Counted from the stretch's first letter, positions 7,769 through 17,168 are shown. The stretch is DNA of 40,181 nt from Phycisphaerae bacterium (GCA_002706885.1 PAKY01000084.1:1-40181), one strand, 5' to 3'. Program-made: numbers and translations. The notes: a model not told the origin generated them from the sequence alone.

Positions 7769-9601
7769 CTACAGACGGCGCTTGCAGGCTTCCAGCGCGT
7801 CGTCGATCGCGACCAGTTCCGCTTCGGACTCGGCGGAGCGGGACTTGATCTCGACGCTGTTCTGTTCGAGCGTCTTCGGGCCGATGGTCACGCGGAGGGG
7901 GAAGCCGATGAGGTCGGCGTCTTTGAACTTGACGCCTGGGCGTTCGGCGCGGTCGTCGATGAGGACGTCGTAGCCCTCGGTCGCGAGTGACGCGGCGAGG
8001 GTTGTCGCGGTGTCGATCGACTGCTCGTCCTCGGGTTTGATGAGCGTGATGACGACGGCGTACGGCGCGAGGGGGACGGGCCAGACGATGCCGTTGTCGT
8101 CATGGCTCATCTCGACGCAGGCGGCCATGGTGCGGCTGACACCGATGCCGTAGCAGCCCATGATGACGTGGCGGCGCTTCTGGTCCTTGTCCATGATCTG
8201 GAAGTCGCCGGCCTTGGAGTACTTGTCGCCGAGCTTGAAGATGTGGCCGACCTCGATACCGCGGCGGGCTTCGAGCCTGGCGCCCTTGGCTCGCGGGCTG
8301 GGGTCGCCGACCTCGGCGTTGCGGACCTCTGCGATGCGGACGCGGGCGTGCGGGGTCTCGTCGGTCGCGCTCGCGGAACCGAACACCCCCGCCATGTCGC
8401 GCTGCCAGTTGAAGCCGGTGTCGTGGTGGTCGTACTTGTCGGCGCCGGTGGCCCAGGTCGGTCCGTTGACGGCGTCGTGGTCGATGACGAGCACGCTCGA
8501 CTCGACCTTCTCGACCATGCGGGGGCTGACGTAGCCGATGGCGAATCCGGCTTCCTTGGCGGCCTTTTCGTCGCCCATCTTGACGGCGTAGCCGAGCGCG
8601 TCGCGGACCTTGCCCTCGTTGACGTCGTGGTCGCCGCGGACGGTGACGAGGACCCACGCGGGGCGGTCGTCGGCGGGCTCGGCGGGCTGCATGACGAGGG
8701 GTTTGAGCATGCCGGCGGCGGTCGTGCCGAGGGCGCCCGCGACGAGGTCGATGCCGGGCATCTTGGGGGTGTGGTGTTCCTGGTGTTCGGCGGTGGCGGC
8801 GTGGTCGAGGGACCACTGGCGCTCGCCGATCTCGCACTTCTCAACGTTGGCGGCGTAGCCGGTTTCGGGGCAGACCATGATGGTGTCTTCGCCGGTCTCG
8901 CAGTTGACCATGAACTCGTGGCTTGCCGACCCCCCTATCGGGCCGCTCTCGGCCTCGACGGCGCTGAAATCGAGGCCGCAGCGTTGGAAGATGTTGGTGT
9001 AGGCGGTGCGCATGGTCTCGTAGACCTCGTCGAGGCCGCCTTCGCCTTCGATATCGAGGTGGAACGAGTAGGCGTCCTTCATGAGGAACTCGCGACAGCG
9101 GAGGAGGCCTGCGCGGGGGCGGAACTCGTCGCGGAACTTGGTCTGGATCTGGTAGAGGTTGAGGGGGAGCTGCTTGTAGCTGGTGACGGCGGCCTTGACG
9201 ACGTCGGTGATGATCTCCTCGTGCGTGGGCGCGAGGGCGGCGACGCGGCCGTGGCGGTCGGTGAGGCGGAAGAGGTTGTCGCCGTAGTCGACGTCGCGCT
9301 TGGAGCCCGCGAAGAACTCCATGGGCTCCATGGAGGGCATGAGCATCTCCATCGATCCCGCGGCTTCGAGCTCTTCGCGGATGATGGCGCAGAGCTTGTT
9401 GAGGGTGCGGTGGGCGAGGGGGAGGTAGCTGTAGATGCCTGCGCCGACACGGCGGATGAAGCCGGCTCGGCTCATCAGGACGTGGCTGGGGAGTTCGGCG
9501 TCGCTCGGGGCGTCGCGGGTGGTGGCGATGAGGGTGTTTCGCCAGCGGTGGATGTCGCCGCGGCGGGTGGCGGAAGGGGCGTTAGACGTTTGTGTCGACA
9601 T
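7769..9601 (-). CDS. proS: Prolyl-tRNA synthetase, bacterial type
   Basis: Charges tRNA-Pro with proline in the cytoplasm. With the ATG at 9599-9601 the protein has 610 residues, somewhat longer than the usual 565-575 because of a short polar N-terminal lead (about 25 residues). Class II motif 2 is at 157-180 (FRDEFRPRAGLLRCREFLMKDAYSFH spans it), motif 3 is near the C-terminus (GCYGIGVSRTMAA), and the segment from about 230 to 430 fits the INS editing domain typical of bacterial ProRS. The open frame extends 108 codons further upstream, but that part is the antisense-like reading of the neighbouring gene and is Ser/Pro/Thr-rich, so I do not include it. The start overlaps the preceding gene by 20 bases, implying co-expression. 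Confidence 0.95.
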   Translation of the reverse strand: MSTQTSNAPSATRRGDIHRWRNTLIATTRDAPSDAELPSHVLMSRAGFIRRVGAGIYSYLPLAHRTLNKLCAIIREELEAAGSMEMLMPSMEPMEFFAGSKRDVDYGDNLFRLTDRHGRVAALAPTHEEIITDVVKAAVTSYKQLPLNLYQIQTKFRDEFRPRAGLLRCREFLMKDAYSFHLDIEGEGGLDEVYETMRTAYTNIFQRCGLDFSAVEAESGPIGGSASHEFMVNCETGEDTIMVCPETGYAANVEKCEIGERQWSLDHAATAEHQEHHTPKMPGIDLVAGALGTTAAGMLKPLVMQPAEPADDRPAWVLVTVRGDHDVNEGKVRDALGYAVKMGDEKAAKEAGFAIGYVSPRMVEKVESSVLVIDHDAVNGPTWATGADKYDHHDTGFNWQRDMAGVFGSASATDETPHARVRIAEVRNAEVGDPSPRAKGARLEARRGIEVGHIFKLGDKYSKAGDFQIMDKDQKRRHVIMGCYGIGVSRTMAACVEMSHDDNGIVWPVPLAPYAVVITLIKPEDEQSIDTATTLAASLATEGYDVLIDDRAERPGVKFKDADLIGFPLRVTIGPKTLEQNSVEIKSRSAESEAELVAIDDALEACKRRL

Positions 9602-10307
9602 GGCCCGGAGTGTAGCGGTGGTCCAGCGCATCGCCGGCCCTCGCGGCACTCCGGCCTTCGCCGAGAGCGGGGTTGTTGCGACCGTGCTCGGTCTCGACGC
9701 CCGCGGCGAGCCAACGCTCGGAGGCGATCGCGGCCTCGGCGCCTGATCCGCCCGAGGATGCGTCCCACCAGCAGGCGGTCGCGGGAAGGGCGAAGTCGTT
9801 GAAGAGGTCGGCGACCTGGCGGTCGGCGAGGTCGAAGAAGGGGATGTCGATCTCGAGGTGGCGTTCGGCGCTGGTCTCGTAGCGGGAGACGGCGTCGATG
9901 ACGCGTGAGAGGCCTTCGGAGACATCGACGATGGCGGCCATCTGGGCGATCGAGGGGTAGTCGTCGTCGCTCGGTGGCGAGATGGCGGGCCAGACGATGC
10001 GTTCGAGCCCCCGCTGCCCTGCGATCTGGGTGGCGCGGGCGAGGATCGTGAGGAGCGACTCTTCGAAGTGGTCGCGGACGGTCCAGAGGGCCGGGGTCGG
10101 GGCTTCGATGTCGAGGCCGAGGATCCTGGCCTGACGGTCGACGGCCTCGCTTTGCGCGGTCATGGGACCTGGGCCGATGGGGCAGCACCAGAGGACGGGG
10201 GCCGGGCCTTCGGTGGCGCCGACGCGTTTCTCGGCCTCGATCGCGGCGGCCACGAGGGCCGGCACGTCACCGTCGGCAAGGATGAGAGCCGCCTTCTGAG
10301 CGTTCAT
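9582..10307 (-). CDS. QueC-like protein without the catalytic nucleotide-binding motif
   Basis: A 241-residue protein that follows the layout of QueC (7-cyano-7-deazaguanine synthase, an N-type ATP pyrophosphatase). QueC begins with LLSGGxDS; this one has LILADGDVPA (8-17), so the ATP-binding signature is lost. Later segments still line up by eye: a helix with LLTILARATQIAGQRGLERIVWPAIS (85-110) matches the QueC helix-strand before its VDYSGYPDC loop, DDDYPS (114-119) sits at that loop, and EIDIPFFDLADRQVADLF (152-169) then ATACWW (177-181) match the PL..L.K.EI...G...SCY tail with the SCY cysteines mostly gone. This is inferred from pattern, not from a search. The ATG at 10305-10307 is preferred over a GTG 24 bases upstream. 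It overlaps proS by 20 bases. Function unknown; probably a non-catalytic or repurposed paralogue. Confidence 0.6.
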   Translation of the reverse strand: MNAQKAALILADGDVPALVAAAIEAEKRVGATEGPAPVLWCCPIGPGPMTAQSEAVDRQARILGLDIEAPTPALWTVRDHFEESLLTILARATQIAGQRGLERIVWPAISPPSDDDYPSIAQMAAIVDVSEGLSRVIDAVSRYETSAERHLEIDIPFFDLADRQVADLFNDFALPATACWWDASSGGSGAEAAIASERWLAAGVETEHGRNNPALGEGRSAARAGDALDHRYTPGHVDTNV

Positions 10308-10360
10308 GATCGCGTTGTATCGTACAGACACCGCGATCGGTGTGAGAGAATCACGGCTTG

Positions 10361-11656
10361 TCAGGCGTTGAACCCGACATCGGCGGTGGACTCGCTCTGG
10401 TCGGTCTCGGTCTGGTCGTCGTCGTCATCGCCCGTTTGCGCCGCGCCGCGTTTGCGCATGGCGGCGGGTTTGACGTTGAGTTCGGCGATGAACGCGCGGG
10501 TGAGGCCACCCGTGTTGCCGAAGCCGCATGCCGACGCGATTGAGCGGAGGCTGTCGTCGGAATCGACGATCATCCGCATGGCGCGTTCAACCCTGATTCG
10601 GCGGATCGTGGCGGCGGGTGTTCGGCCCAGCACCTTCATGAACCGGCGTTCGAGACCGCGACGGGACATGCGGACCTGGTCGAGGAGGTCCTCGACGCCG
10701 ATCGGGTGGTCGGCGTGCTCGCGGATGTAGGCGCAGACGCGCTGGAGTTGCTCGTCCCCCACTGCGAGGGTGTCGGTCGATTCGCGGCTGACGACGGCGG
10801 CGGGCGCGAGCTGGACGGAATCGGTCGGCGTCGCGGCGCCGTTCATCATCGCGTGGAGGGCGCCGGCGGCGGCGTAGCCGAGGCTCTCGAAGTCGTGGTG
10901 AACGCTCGAGAGAGGCGGGTTGGAACTCAGGCGGCTGAGCTCGTCCTGTTCGCACCCGAGGACCGCGACGTCGATTGGCACGCGCAGGCCCGCCGAATCG
11001 CAGGCATCGGTGAGCCACGCTGCCTCGACGTCGCTGGAGGCGATGACACCGACGGGTTTGGGGAGGCTGGCGAGCCATGCGCCGAGCGTGGCGAGGCGCT
11101 GTTCGCGGGCGAGGCCGCCGAGTCCGTTCGAGGCGCGATCAAAGACATTGCAGGTCGCGTCGGCCTCGCGGGCGAGCCGGGTGAACGCGGGGGTCAGGTT
11201 GTCGATGAATCCCGCGTAGTCGCGGGCGGGGAGCACGGCGAGGTGACGGAGTCCGCGATCGAGAAGGTGCTCGGAGGCGAGCCGAGCGGTGGCGCCCTCG
11301 TCGATCGTGACGCGAGCGACATTCGAAGCACGTTGAATAAACCAGGAAACGCAGACCGTGGGGAGGGCGGCGCTGGCGAGTTGTTCGGCGAGTTCGGAAC
11401 GATCGATGTCAGCGATCACGCCGGCGCCGGACCACGCCGACGGGAGCGTCAGACGCTCGCCGCGGCCTCGTGGTTCGACGAAGAGAGACCAGGTTCCGTG
11501 ATCGCGCGCAAACGCCGCGACGCCCCGAACGAGGTCCCTCCCCCTGGTCGTGGAGGTTTCGACCAGGACCGCAATCCCATCTTTTACTTCTCTTCCCAAA
11601 ATCCACGATTCCAAGCCAGGATGAGCGACACCGTCCGACAGCGAACAGCGACACAC
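10361..11656 (-). CDS. XylR-type transcription regulator (LacI-like sensor plus AraC DNA-binding domain)
   Basis: A sugar-sensing regulator by architecture. Residues from about 27 to 300 fit a periplasmic-binding-protein-like sensor of the LacI/XylR kind (ETSTTRGRDLVRGVAAFARDHG, later VIASSDVEAAWLTDACDSAGLRVPIDVAVLGCEQDE). Residues about 310-410 hold a double helix-turn-helix AraC domain (VEDLLDQVRMSRRGLERRFMKVLGRTPAATIRRIRVERA, and SIASACGFGNTGGLTRAF). The tail is acidic (TGDDDDDQTETDQSES). It lacks the N-terminal HTH of true LacI members. The ligand cannot be named, and no sugar catabolic gene is adjacent. The first 23 codons are doubtful: the frame opens with GTG at 11656, but in-frame TTG codons about 40-60 bases later would also fit the conserved sensor start. 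A perfect 6+6 inverted repeat lies just upstream. Confidence 0.85.
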   Translation of the reverse strand: MCRCSLSDGVAHPGLESWILGREVKDGIAVLVETSTTRGRDLVRGVAAFARDHGTWSLFVEPRGRGERLTLPSAWSGAGVIADIDRSELAEQLASAALPTVCVSWFIQRASNVARVTIDEGATARLASEHLLDRGLRHLAVLPARDYAGFIDNLTPAFTRLAREADATCNVFDRASNGLGGLAREQRLATLGAWLASLPKPVGVIASSDVEAAWLTDACDSAGLRVPIDVAVLGCEQDELSRLSSNPPLSSVHHDFESLGYAAAGALHAMMNGAATPTDSVQLAPAAVVSRESTDTLAVGDEQLQRVCAYIREHADHPIGVEDLLDQVRMSRRGLERRFMKVLGRTPAATIRRIRVERAMRMIVDSDDSLRSIASACGFGNTGGLTRAFIAELNVKPAAMRKRGAAQTGDDDDDQTETDQSESTADVGFNA

Positions 11657-11666
11657 ACCCGGGGCG

Positions 11667-11703
11667 AGAATAGACGCCTATCTCGGTGGTTCCGGGACCG
11701 GAA
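11667..11703 (-). promoter_or_regulatory. Probable operator and -10 element of the XylR-type regulator gene
   Basis: TTCCGG-GA-CCGGAA (11690-11703) is a perfect inverted repeat with a two-base centre, 33 bases before the GTG start of the regulator. On the minus strand a TATTCT (11667-11672) follows 17 bases downstream of it, a good -10 with the palindrome lying where a -35 would be. This arrangement would suit self-regulation. If transcription does begin near 11660, the GTG at 11656 would have almost no leader, which favours one of the downstream starts. Confidence 0.4.
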
Positions 11704-11747
11704 ATCGCATCTTGCGCAATCTTTATCTTGTGCTCCACTTTTGGATG

Positions 11748-14723
11748 TCAGCGCTGTTCGTCGTTGTCGAAACGGCGCTTAGCTCGGCGCTTCGCTTCAA
11801 GCAGACCCCCACCATCGTTCGCGGGAGGCGAATTTGCGTCGCGGGCGCCCCCCTTGTTTTGGGATTCTCGCATCGCTCGGAGCCGATCGGCCTCCGCTTT
11901 GACGCGCCGGGTTTCCGCGGCCTTGATGGCCTGGCGGGCGTCGCGATCGCTGAGGGTCTGGACCGGCTGCGACGTCGCCTTGGCGCGTGTGCCTGAGCGC
12001 GCGGTGGCGAGTCGAGAAGTGGCGTCGATGGCGGCGCCTGTGGCGGCGAGGGCGGGTGTGGCGACGAGAAGTCGGTCCCACGCGATTCGTCTGGTGGCAA
12101 TGTCAGCGATGGTGAGCGCGAGCAGCCAGACGATCAGGATCGGCCAGAGCGGACGGCGGGCGACGCGGGGGGCGATTCCATCACGATTGAACAAATCGGC
12201 GGTATCGGCGCCGAGCGGATCGAGCATTCGACCGCCGGACGCCTCGGCGATCCGTTCGAGAAGCGCGAGGTCTGGCTCGAGGCGGCGTTGCTCGGCGTTC
12301 GCGGCGATGGTCGTCCCGGCGAGGCTTGCGCCGAGCGGGGAGCCGTTGAGCGTGGGCGAGGCGATGGCGATGTGGTTGCCGCTCGAGGTTGCTTCGACGG
12401 ATGCGGTGTAGATCCCAGGGGCGGTTTGGCGGAGGCGGACGTCGCGTCGGTCGCCATCCGGACCGTACAGGGCGACAGGCACGGAGGCTCGTTCGATGGG
12501 GGTTCCGTCGGCGTCGAAGGCCTCGTAGCGGAGTTCGATACCGTCTGCGGATCGATCGACGCGGAAGTCTCGACCGGTCGAACTCGATGCGCGTGCGAGG
12601 GTTCGGGCGGTCCTCGTCCAGAACGCGCGTTCACCCACCCACCCACGCCAGTCACGCGCCCAGGCTTCGGCGTTCGATGTGAAGGCTGCGACCTGGCCGA
12701 GGCCGAAGCGCCAGTGCGCCAAGACCGGCTCTCCGGTTGGGGCGAGCATGGCGTTGGTTACGGATGGTTCGCTTCGCGCTTGCGTGAGTGTGAGACCACC
12801 GAGCGTCGGAGGGGCGCCGAGGTCGGCCGTGAGCGGAGATCCGGTTGGGACGACGACGGGCTCGAACGGCTGCTCGCGGACCATCGGGCTGCGGACGACG
12901 CGGACGGCCTTGAGGAAGACCTTCGGGAGCACGCGCGGGTTGACGACGCTGTAGAAGACGCCATCACCCTCCTGCGCCATCGCGGTGAGGGTCTTCGTAT
13001 CGGCGGCATCGCCCACGCCGATGGTCGAGACGGCGATGCCCGCGTCTCGGAGTTCGGCGGCGAGTCCTGGGAGTTGCTCGGGCTCGATCGAAGCGCCGTC
13101 GGAGAGCACGATCACGTGCTTCACCTTCGCGTCGGCGGTCTCGAGTTGCGCTTTCGCGGCGCGGAGAGCGGGCGCGATGTTCGTGCCGCCGCCGGACTGG
13201 ATACCGCGGATGCGGTCCGCCGTGGCGCGGGGGTCGGTGTTGGAGCCGAGGCTGCGCACGACGGAGGCGTCGTTGTTGAAGGAGATGACGCCGACGAGGT
13301 CGGTCTCGTCGAGGGAGGCGACGGCGCGGGCGGCCGACTCGTTGGCGATGTCCTGCTGCGAGCGGGACGATCCGAGGACCGACTGCGACATGGAGCCGGA
13401 GCTGTCGAGGACGAAGATGATCGCGGCCTCCGGCACGACGAGTCGCTCCGGGAGATCGAGGAGGACGGGGAACAGCGGCTCGAGCCGTGAGCCGCGCCAG
13501 CCGCCCGCGCCGAAAGCGTTCGGCCCGCCGACGAACAGCAATCCGCCGCCGAGTTCCTTCGTAAACGCTTCGATATGAAGCATCGCGAGGTCGCTGACCT
13601 CGTCGGCGGCTACGTCGGCGAGGATCACCAGGTCGTACGCCTGCAGGTCGACGAGTGAGTCGGGCATGGTCGCGGGCGGCTCGACGTCGACTTCAACACC
13701 GCCCTCCCGGAGGAGTCGGGCGAGGCGGGCATTGTCCGCGGTGGCGAGGTCTTGGGCGCCACCGTTGACGAGTAGCACGCGTCCGGGACCCGGCGCGATG
13801 GTGAACGCCTCGGCGCGGTTGTTGGTCGCGACGCGATCGGCGGTAGGTTCGATCGGTTCAAAAACCGCCTCGAAACGCTGGAGGCGATCGTCGGTCGCGG
13901 GGACGTCGACAAGGAAAACGGTTCTGCCGACGGGCGCTTCAACGAGCCGAGCGTCGCCTGCTTCCGAGCCGTTGATGTCGATCGGCTCGCCCTCCCGGGT
14001 CACGGTCAGGCGTCCGGCCGTCGGCGCTGTCGCACGCGTGGTCACGCGGAGGGTGATGACGCTGCCCGGGGTGGCAAAGCCCGGCGCTTCGAGGGACTCG
14101 ACGACGACCTCGCGCGCGCTGGTGAACGCGTACGGGACGACGTCGATCGGCGTCGCGGTCCGCCCATTGGCAAGCCGCGCCACTGCCTCCATCACCGCGC
14201 CGTCGGTCGCGGCGCCGTCGGAGAAGAGGACGATCCGGCCGCGAGCGTCGTCGGGGATCAGGCTGGCGGCGCGTTCGAGGGCGGCGCCGATCGCGGACCC
14301 CTCGACGCCGGTCGGCTCGATCGGGCGATCGAGCACGGGCGACGCGGAGGGCGCGGCGACGACCCGTGGAACGCCGTCGAACGCGACAACGCCGATGAGA
14401 TCGTCGGGGCCTCGGTCGAGCGAGGCCTCCCGCATGAAGGCAGCCGCCATCGCGCTCGGGCCGCTGTCTCCGAACGCTCCGAACGTCACGGCCGATCGCG
14501 AGACATCGACGACGGCGACCACCGCGACGCGGTTGACCTCGCGGACGGATGCGGCGCCCGCGAGCATCAACGCGGCGACGCCGAGGAGCGCCGTGCGGAG
14601 CAGGATCGCTGTGACGAGACGGAATCGCGTCATCGCGCCGAACGTACAGATGGCGACGATTGCGAGAGGAATCGCGAGGGCCATCAGCGCGAGCCAGAGC
14701 GGTTGGTCGAGGGAGAGGTTCAT
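11748..14723 (-). CDS. Membrane protein with two von Willebrand A domains and an amidotransferase-like fold
   Basis: A 991-residue membrane protein related to the large BatA-like/VWA proteins common in planctomycetes. Two or three N-terminal membrane helices span about 8-60. A first VWA domain (68-200) has a degenerate metal site (VVDVSRS at 71-77). Residues 315-425 look like a class I glutamine-amidotransferase-like fold without a catalytic cysteine (DLVILADVAAD, GGGLLFVGGPNAFGAGGW). A second VWA domain (435-600) has an intact MIDAS: DSSGS (440-444), Thr514 in GGGTN and Asp542 in LSDG. A late membrane helix (about 880-900, PLWPILIVWLLALTIAD) precedes a basic, Lys/Arg-rich tail. Most of the protein should lie outside the membrane or in the periplasm. 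It follows the Gln/Glu-rich membrane protein by 66 bases, probably in one operon. Specific role unknown. Confidence 0.85.
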   Translation of the reverse strand: MNLSLDQPLWLALMALAIPLAIVAICTFGAMTRFRLVTAILLRTALLGVAALMLAGAASVREVNRVAVVAVVDVSRSAVTFGAFGDSGPSAMAAAFMREASLDRGPDDLIGVVAFDGVPRVVAAPSASPVLDRPIEPTGVEGSAIGAALERAASLIPDDARGRIVLFSDGAATDGAVMEAVARLANGRTATPIDVVPYAFTSAREVVVESLEAPGFATPGSVITLRVTTRATAPTAGRLTVTREGEPIDINGSEAGDARLVEAPVGRTVFLVDVPATDDRLQRFEAVFEPIEPTADRVATNNRAEAFTIAPGPGRVLLVNGGAQDLATADNARLARLLREGGVEVDVEPPATMPDSLVDLQAYDLVILADVAADEVSDLAMLHIEAFTKELGGGLLFVGGPNAFGAGGWRGSRLEPLFPVLLDLPERLVVPEAAIIFVLDSSGSMSQSVLGSSRSQQDIANESAARAVASLDETDLVGVISFNNDASVVRSLGSNTDPRATADRIRGIQSGGGTNIAPALRAAKAQLETADAKVKHVIVLSDGASIEPEQLPGLAAELRDAGIAVSTIGVGDAADTKTLTAMAQEGDGVFYSVVNPRVLPKVFLKAVRVVRSPMVREQPFEPVVVPTGSPLTADLGAPPTLGGLTLTQARSEPSVTNAMLAPTGEPVLAHWRFGLGQVAAFTSNAEAWARDWRGWVGERAFWTRTARTLARASSSTGRDFRVDRSADGIELRYEAFDADGTPIERASVPVALYGPDGDRRDVRLRQTAPGIYTASVEATSSGNHIAIASPTLNGSPLGASLAGTTIAANAEQRRLEPDLALLERIAEASGGRMLDPLGADTADLFNRDGIAPRVARRPLWPILIVWLLALTIADIATRRIAWDRLLVATPALAATGAAIDATSRLATARSGTRAKATSQPVQTLSDRDARQAIKAAETRRVKAEADRLRAMRESQNKGGARDANSPPANDGGGLLEAKRRAKRRFDNDEQR

Positions 14724-14762
14724 CGGGCGAGCGGGTCAGGCGGTCGGGACACGGGGTCGTGC

Positions 14763-14792
14763 GGGTTCATGCGGGGTCATGCACGGTCATCA
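14763..14792. repeat. Three imperfect 10-base tandem units
   Basis: GGGTTCATGC, GGGGTCATGC and ACGGTCATCA follow each other directly. They span the stop of the upstream gene (14790) and the start of the short gap before the VWA gene. Too short and imperfect to assign a role. Confidence 0.35.
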
Positions 14793-17117
14793 GTCGTCGC
14801 TCGGTGGCGCGGCGGGAGCGTCGGCGCCGAGCGGGGTTGTTTCGCTCGGCGGGGTCGTGGCGTCCCGCTCTCCGTAGCGATCGAAGACGCGCTTGATGAA
14901 GTCGGCGTACCGCGAGGGCACCCGGCGTTGTTCCACCGCGCGGGAAGCTCGCTCGGTCGCGTCTCGAACGGTTGGCATGGGCGCGTCTCCCCCACGCGAG
15001 GCTCCGGGCTGTCCCGGCCGATCGTCGGGTCTCCAGTTGCCGCGTGTGCCTTCTCGGGCGTCGCTCGCGGGGTCGTCGCCGCGGCGGGCGTCGACCAAAT
15101 CCTCGTCGAACTCGTGCGACGACGGCGGGGCGCGATCGGACGAGCCTCTCGGCTGATCCGTTGGGCTTGTGCCGGTCTTGTTGTCACGAGGTCGTCCGCC
15201 TCTCCGTGCCTGCTCGGCGGCTTCGCGGAGGCGTTCGGATCTCTCGCCGTCCTGCAGCGCTTGTCGCCGTTGCTCCGCCATGCGTCGCAAGGTTTCGTCG
15301 AGACGCTCCGAGCGTGACCTGTCGCCGGGGCGTTCGGACTGTTCCTCGCCCTCACCACCAGCTTCGCCTTGGCTTTCACGCTGGCCTTCGGTTTGACCCT
15401 CGCCGCTGCCTTGCTCGCTCTGCTCGTTCGGAGCCGAGTTGCCGTCGTCGTTCGACGGTTGATTCCGTTGTTCGCCGGGGCCGGCTGGTTGATCGACGTC
15501 CTCGGTCTGCTCGCGGTTTTGTGAGGGCTCGGAGCGGTCTTGAGCTGACCCTTCGGCTTGGCCCGAATCGGTTGGGCGGTCTTGCGAGCCCTCGGTGTTG
15601 GGTCGCTCGGTTGGCGTCTCGGCGGCGTCGGATGACTGACGATCTCCCTCGTCGCTCTGCGATTCCGGCCGCTCGCCGCCGTCCTGCGTGTTGTCGTTTT
15701 GGCCCGTTTCCTGGCCTTGTTGCTGACCGGGATTCTGTTCCTGACTTTGGCCTTGGTTCTGGTCTGAGGTTTCGTCTGGCGCCTGCTCCGATCCGCCGCT
15801 TGTCGTCTGGTCGTCCGCGGGCGTTCGGCTGTCGCTCGACTCGGTCTCGCCGTCATCCGATCGCTCGTCGGGCGACGCATCCCGCTTGTCGGACTCTGCG
15901 TCGTTCTCTGACGCCTCCTCACGCACGCGATCGGCCTCGTCGCGGAGAGCTTCGGAGAGGTCTCGTGAGCGGTCGCGTCGTTCGTCGTCGTCGAGCTTCG
16001 CTGCCTGCTCCTCGGCGCGTTGCTCGGCTTCGCGTTCAGCGGTCGTGGGGTCGACGCCCTGCTCGATCAGTTCACGCCGGAGGTCTTCGGGCGTGCGAGG
16101 ATCCTCGTCGACCGACTCTGGCGGTGGCGTGCGTTCATCAATCTGTTCCGCGAGGCGTTCCAGGTCATCGGCGAGGCGGGCTCGCTCCTCATCGCTCATC
16201 GTCGACGCGTTCTCGAAGAGCTCCGACGCCGCTTGGCGGGCCGCCTCAAAATCGCCCTCGGCGAGGCGTTCGGAGAGCTCGCGTAGTCGATCGTCCTCGC
16301 CGGCGTCGAAGTCCTCCGCGGCGTCGGCAATACCCTCGAACGCTGCGTCGGTCGCGGAACTGCGAGACGCGAGCGATTCGGCCTCGCGTTCGAGTTCGTC
16401 GGCGGAGCGGGCGGCGGCCTCGTCGACGCCGAGTTCGCCTCGTTCGAGTTGATTGACGATCTCATCGATTGCGTCGGCGGTCGCGTTCGACGACGGATCA
16501 TCGGTGGCGTGGTTCGGGGCGTCTTCGGCGGTATCGGTATCGGTGTCGAGATCCCGAGAGGCTTCCTCGAGGGCGGCGATGAGCGGGGTCGGGTCCTCGG
16601 GCGAGGCCGCTCTCCCACCGTTCGTTCGGTTCAGCGGCGGCGCGAGAACGCCCGCGACGGCGACGCACGCGAGGAGCAATGCCGGCCAAAGCGCGTTGCG
16701 CGACGCTCGGAGCGGTGCGACGGCGTTGATGTCGATCGCGCCCGCCGCGTTCGAACCGTCCCGGATGGCGATCGCTGCGAACGGATCGGCGACGGTCGCT
16801 TGTTCCAGGGCGTACGCGGTCGAAAGACGATCCTGACAACCCAGTCGGCGGTCGAGTTCGATGAGGGCGTTGTCGGCGCTAGGCGTTCGTGCGATCGCTC
16901 GGAGGACGACGGCGATTGCTGTCGGGACGATAGCGGCGGCGACGAGCAGGACGCTCGAAGTCTCGTGACCGCTGAGGCGGACCGCCGCGATCGCCAGGGT
17001 GGCGGATGCCACGGTTGCCCACGCGGCGGTGGGAAGATCGCTGACCGCGTGCTCAGCGGCGAGCCTGGCCCGTGTCCTGCGAGCGAGATCGGCTAGCGGT
17101 CGTGATTCGACGCCCAT
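14790..17117 (-). CDS. Large membrane protein with a long acidic, Gln-rich disordered and coiled region
   Basis: A 775-residue protein resembling the DUF4175-type proteins found beside BatA-like VWA genes. The N-terminal 165 residues have three hydrophobic helices (about 31-48, 56-75 and 144-160), with a soluble helical segment between the second and third (LIELDRRLGCQDRLSTAYALE). From about 170 to 380 it is rich in Glu, Asp, Ala and Arg with heptad-like spacing (coiled coil). From about 390 to 640 it is low complexity: Gln, Glu, Ser, Gly, Asp. The last 80 residues are again mixed and end with a helical segment RVPSRYADFIKRVFDRYGERD. No enzymatic motif is visible. The position between the kinase and the VWA protein suggests a partner in the same envelope process. 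The ORF-wide Glu/Gln content could also fit a scaffold role; this is inference. Confidence 0.75.
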   Translation of the reverse strand: MGVESRPLADLARRTRARLAAEHAVSDLPTAAWATVASATLAIAAVRLSGHETSSVLLVAAAIVPTAIAVVLRAIARTPSADNALIELDRRLGCQDRLSTAYALEQATVADPFAAIAIRDGSNAAGAIDINAVAPLRASRNALWPALLLACVAVAGVLAPPLNRTNGGRAASPEDPTPLIAALEEASRDLDTDTDTAEDAPNHATDDPSSNATADAIDEIVNQLERGELGVDEAAARSADELEREAESLASRSSATDAAFEGIADAAEDFDAGEDDRLRELSERLAEGDFEAARQAASELFENASTMSDEERARLADDLERLAEQIDERTPPPESVDEDPRTPEDLRRELIEQGVDPTTAEREAEQRAEEQAAKLDDDERRDRSRDLSEALRDEADRVREEASENDAESDKRDASPDERSDDGETESSDSRTPADDQTTSGGSEQAPDETSDQNQGQSQEQNPGQQQGQETGQNDNTQDGGERPESQSDEGDRQSSDAAETPTERPNTEGSQDRPTDSGQAEGSAQDRSEPSQNREQTEDVDQPAGPGEQRNQPSNDDGNSAPNEQSEQGSGEGQTEGQRESQGEAGGEGEEQSERPGDRSRSERLDETLRRMAEQRRQALQDGERSERLREAAEQARRGGRPRDNKTGTSPTDQPRGSSDRAPPSSHEFDEDLVDARRGDDPASDAREGTRGNWRPDDRPGQPGASRGGDAPMPTVRDATERASRAVEQRRVPSRYADFIKRVFDRYGERDATTPPSETTPLGADAPAAPPSDD

Positions 17118-17168
17118 CCGATCATGCTACGGACGGAGGGGCGGCGGCGATGCAGTCGTGTGCGTTCG

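Noticed and set aside
7761-7779. Hairpin GCCGTC/GACGGC at the proS stop as a terminator
   Set aside because: Six-base stem overlapping the stop codon, with no T-run on the minus strand.
8102-9802. 566-codon plus-strand frame opposite proS
   Set aside because: Val/Gly/Ala/Asp-rich antisense shadow with no recognisable motif.
9602-9925. N-terminal extension of proS by 108 codons
   Set aside because: Ser/Thr/Pro-rich, overlaps the QueC-like gene in another frame, and the ATG at 9601 gives the normal synthetase start.
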